DNA from: Eubacterium sp.
Lineage (GTDB): Bacteria; Bacillota_A; Clostridia; Lachnospirales; Lachnospiraceae
Assembly: GCA_024687845.1 (NCBI GenBank)
Contig: JAILEL010000041.1
Span: 1-45,236 of the forward strand
Length of the DNA stretch: 45,236 bases
Reading direction: 5' to 3'
Made by a program: the position numbers and the translations under genes. Positions 43,212 to 45,236 of the stretch are shown here, piece after piece (the first letter of the stretch is position 1; each line of letters begins with the position of its first letter). Under the pieces are notes generated by a model that was not told where the DNA came from, did no database searches, and saw only the letters and a program-made list of their open reading frames with translations.

Positions 43212-43440
43212 TTCACGATTGACTCAAAAACCACTCTTCAGTCCGCATCGCATAACGCTTATTCTTATGCAAGCATAAATAAGCTTATATGCGATACTCT
43301 ATCGCCTCCTGCGGAGGCACTGAATCGTGTTTTTTGAGTCACCTGCTTCGCAGGTACGATAATAATTATGAATAAATGTTCTTAGACTGCAAGCAGTCAC
43401 AAACAGTTATTCATAATTATTATCAACCGTGAATAGTAAC
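43212..43440 (+). repeat. Full-length dispersed hairpin element (MITE-like)
   Basis: A 229-base non-coding element. In order: left end TTCACGATTGACTCAAAAA (43212-43230); a long imperfect stem (ATCGCATA at 43247-43254 with TATGCGAT at 43288-43295 and inner GCTTAT/ATAAGC); GCCTCC-TGC-GGAGGC (43304-43318); ACTGAATCGTG then a T-run and GAGTC (43319-43340), roughly complementary to the left end at 43221-43242; ACCTGC-TTC-GCAGGT (43341-43355); an 18-bp perfect stem (43358-43375 with 43407-43424) around GACTGC-AA-GCAGTC (43385-43398); right end AACCGTGAATAGTAAC (43425-43440). The ends are inverted repeats. The left end lacks the outermost bases TTACTA. Confidence 0.85.
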
Positions 43441-44993
43441 ATCGTCATATCATCAAATTGTGGTTCAGAGCCGGCAAAGTCCTGAACTGCTTCTTTCACC
43501 TTTTCAACAAGCTCATCATTGGACAAATCCTTGTTAGCATTCAATACATCCAGGAGTCTGTCTAAGCCAAATCTGTCTCCATCCGGACCCTTTGATTCAT
43601 TTACTCCATCTGTATAAAGGAATATCTTGTCTCCTGGCTCAAGTGTAAAATCATATGCTTCATACTGAGCTCCAGGTATAAATCCTATCGGCGGTCCATG
43701 GACAGTTTTTTCGATTACGAAATCTTCGTCATGCTTCAATATAGCCGGATAATCATGTCCTGCATTGCAGGCATCTACATGCCCGGTCTCAAGGTCAATG
43801 ACTGCAAACCATACTGTTACAAACATTCCTTCATTATTCTTTTCAGAAATCATTTTATCTACATAGGAAATGATATCTATAGCAGAACCACCCATTCCCG
43901 CACGGGATTTTATAAGGGTTTTAGAGGTCGCCATAAATAATGCTGCTGCCGCTCCCTTATCAGATACATCAGCTATCAGAATCACCAGATGTGTATCATC
44001 CAGCATATAGAAATCATAGAAATCTCCACCAACCTCTTTCGCAGGCTGCATTGAAGCAGACAGATTATAGCCTTTAATCTTCTGAATGATTTCTTCCTTC
44101 TGAGGCAGCATATCGAGCTGAATCTTAGAAGCAAGCTGCAGGTCCGCACCTATTCTCTCTTTTTCAGCAGCTATAGCAAGATTTTCCTTGATATATTTTC
44201 TGACATCCACATTCATCTGAGCAAATGATTCGGATAATTCTTCAAGCTCATCGCCCGTATGAACTCCTCTCATGACAGCATCTTCATTATCAAGGTTCTC
44301 TATCATATGTCTTGCTTCATTGTTCAGAGTACTGATTGGCTTAATAAGAATTCCATCAAAATATAGATACAGGACTCTTCCAGCACAAACAGTTATTAAC
44401 AGCACACCCACAACAAAGGTAGTAATATTTAATAGAATTGCATAGATTGTTTGTGGAAAAGACAGATCTATATCTATTAATGCAACAGGTTCACCTTCAC
44501 TATCGAAAATAGGATAAAATCCTGCTAGTATTGTCTTTCCCTCGTATTTATACTTGGAAACCTTTTTGACAGGATTCTTCCGAAACGTTAAGTCTCTTGT
44601 CTCCTTGCCATTTTTCATATAGTTTTCAACCTTATTAAGCCAGTCATATGAAGATTCATCATCATCTGACATCCATACATAAACCAGATCATCCTCACGT
44701 GGCACAAATACACAGAAAGTAATAATATCCGTACCCATTCTTGTTGAATCAAGATATGCCAGCACTTCATCATAATATTGGTCTGTCTTACCAGTGGCGA
44801 TATAATTTTCAATCTTATCGCCATCTATAAATTCAGATGCACTCTTCAAATATCTATATATTGAATCTTTATATTCTTTCATTTTATAGCCATAGATACC
44901 ATAGCCAACCATAAATCCAGAATATATCACCACGAGTACTTGAAAAAGTAAAAAACCTTTTATTATTTTTTTTTGAAGTCCCCCTTTATTCAT
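43407..44993 (-). CDS. Membrane-bound SpoIIE/RsbU-type PP2C phosphatase with HAMP domain
   Basis: A 528-residue signalling protein: first membrane segment (about 12-33), extracytoplasmic sensor region (about 35-190), second membrane segment (about 193-215), HAMP linker (about 216-275), helical connector, and a PP2C-type SpoIIE domain (about 300-528). Metal and catalytic motifs are seen: VGGDFYDF, ADVSDKGAAAALFM, CNAGHDYP, YTDGVNES and FDDMTML. It should dephosphorylate a serine/threonine on a partner such as an anti-sigma antagonist; no such partner is encoded here. The ATG at 44993 follows AGGAG; a TTG at 45026 is less likely. The last ten codons and the stop lie inside the hairpin element, so the end LLFTVDNNYE is repeat-derived or shared with it. 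Confidence 0.9.
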   Translation of the reverse strand: MNKGGLQKKIIKGFLLFQVLVVIYSGFMVGYGIYGYKMKEYKDSIYRYLKSASEFIDGDKIENYIATGKTDQYYDEVLAYLDSTRMGTDIITFCVFVPREDDLVYVWMSDDDESSYDWLNKVENYMKNGKETRDLTFRKNPVKKVSKYKYEGKTILAGFYPIFDSEGEPVALIDIDLSFPQTIYAILLNITTFVVGVLLITVCAGRVLYLYFDGILIKPISTLNNEARHMIENLDNEDAVMRGVHTGDELEELSESFAQMNVDVRKYIKENLAIAAEKERIGADLQLASKIQLDMLPQKEEIIQKIKGYNLSASMQPAKEVGGDFYDFYMLDDTHLVILIADVSDKGAAAALFMATSKTLIKSRAGMGGSAIDIISYVDKMISEKNNEGMFVTVWFAVIDLETGHVDACNAGHDYPAILKHDEDFVIEKTVHGPPIGFIPGAQYEAYDFTLEPGDKIFLYTDGVNESKGPDGDRFGLDRLLDVLNANKDLSNDELVEKVKEAVQDFAGSEPQFDDMTMLLFTVDNNYE

Positions 44994-45101
44994 CAAAGCT
45001 CTCCTAAAATGCTCATCATAAGGCAACTATTTACATTCTAACACGTTAATTTGTATAGTGCTACACAATTTTTGTTACATTTCCCACTATTCGTTATTAT
45101 T

Positions 45102-45236
45102 CTAATACTTTAAAAAATATCCTGGAATAGCGTATAGTTCTCTAACATAAAATGTCGGGAACAGCCATCCGGCTGTCTTAGCTGAAACCGGTATAGAACT
45201 CAGCCCATATGTATATGCCTGTCTTCTTGCCCGGTA
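45102..45236 (-). CDS. 3' end of a gene cut by the window edge
   Basis: An open frame of 44 codons runs from the window edge to a TAG stop at 45102. It encodes a C-terminal end with GWLFPTFYVRELYAIPG as its most distinctive part. I do not recognise the family. The translation reads like real protein (aromatic and proline residues well spread, no stop in 44 codons of A/T-rich DNA), but it is too short to be sure. It lies 108 bases upstream of the phosphatase gene. Confidence 0.45.
   Translation of the reverse strand, partial: YRARRQAYTYGLSSIPVSAKTAGWLFPTFYVRELYAIPGYFLKY

Noticed and set aside
45027..45101. Terminator between the partial gene and the phosphatase gene
   Set aside because: Only a 4-bp TGTA/TACA pairing without a U-run is visible.

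Overview
The window looks like a chromosomal segment of a low-GC Gram-positive anaerobe, most likely a Lachnospiraceae member of the Butyrivibrio/Lachnospira/Roseburia type. The reasons are strong AGGAGG-type ribosome binding sites, sigma-A promoters, paired glgC/glgD, a spoVG-glmU-pth-mfd cluster, CarD, LemA/DUF3137, GH3 and GH13 carbohydrate enzymes and Q/N-rich membrane proteins. The genus is an inference. Almost all genes are on the minus strand. The plus-strand exceptions are the GH13 enzyme at the left edge and the azlC-azlD-PF06541 group. I see no rRNA, tRNA, CRISPR array, transposase or prophage.

Layout. 0.2-2.5 kb: cytoplasmic GH13 glycosidase facing a membrane-anchored GH25 muramidase. 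3-6.7 kb: acyl-CoA synthetase diverging from an amino-acid exporter pair (azlCD) plus a PF06541 membrane protein. 6.7-9.1 kb: GH3 beta-glucosidase. 9.2-10.9 kb: c-di-GMP phosphodiesterase. 11-15.9 kb: a tight rlmD / Trx-CAP-LRR secreted protein / CPA2 antiporter operon. 16-19.4 kb: CarD regulator, a second c-di-GMP phosphodiesterase and a Q/N/G/Y-repeat membrane protein. 19.4-27.4 kb: gpmI, a PrsA-like lipoprotein, mfd, pth and a short one-domain GlmU. 27.5-30 kb: two paralogous DUF898-like membrane proteins, one with a zinc ribbon and one with an FHA domain. 30.1-32.8 kb: glgC-glgD-spoVG. 33.2-34.7 kb: SPFH + NfeD. 34.7-39.5 kb: repeat-bearing lipoprotein, YbhJ-like hydratase, LemA and DUF3137. 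40-45 kb: glmS, a membrane acyltransferase, a SpoIIE/RsbU-type phosphatase and the 3' end of one more gene.

How the genes fit together. Glycogen synthesis (GlgC/GlgD) sits with an intracellular alpha-glucan enzyme. GlmS, GlmU and Pth/Mfd/SpoVG represent cell-wall precursor supply and an old Firmicute housekeeping cluster. Signalling proteins (two EAL enzymes with decayed GGDEF sites, a PP2C phosphatase, FHA and CarD) are unusually dense.

The most unusual signal is a dispersed non-coding element. It has terminal inverted repeats (GTTACTATTCACGGTT), fixed small GC hairpins and long A/T stems. The stem sequence differs between copies but stays perfectly self-complementary. It is essentially full length at 43.2-43.44 kb (its left terminal repeat lacks the outermost bases), cut by the left window edge at 1-120, and present as solo ends at 2.63, 9.12 and 33.1 kb. 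One copy supplies the C-terminus of a phosphatase gene and another appears to supply the U-tract of a terminator. A different multi-hairpin locus lies at 39.53-39.70 kb.
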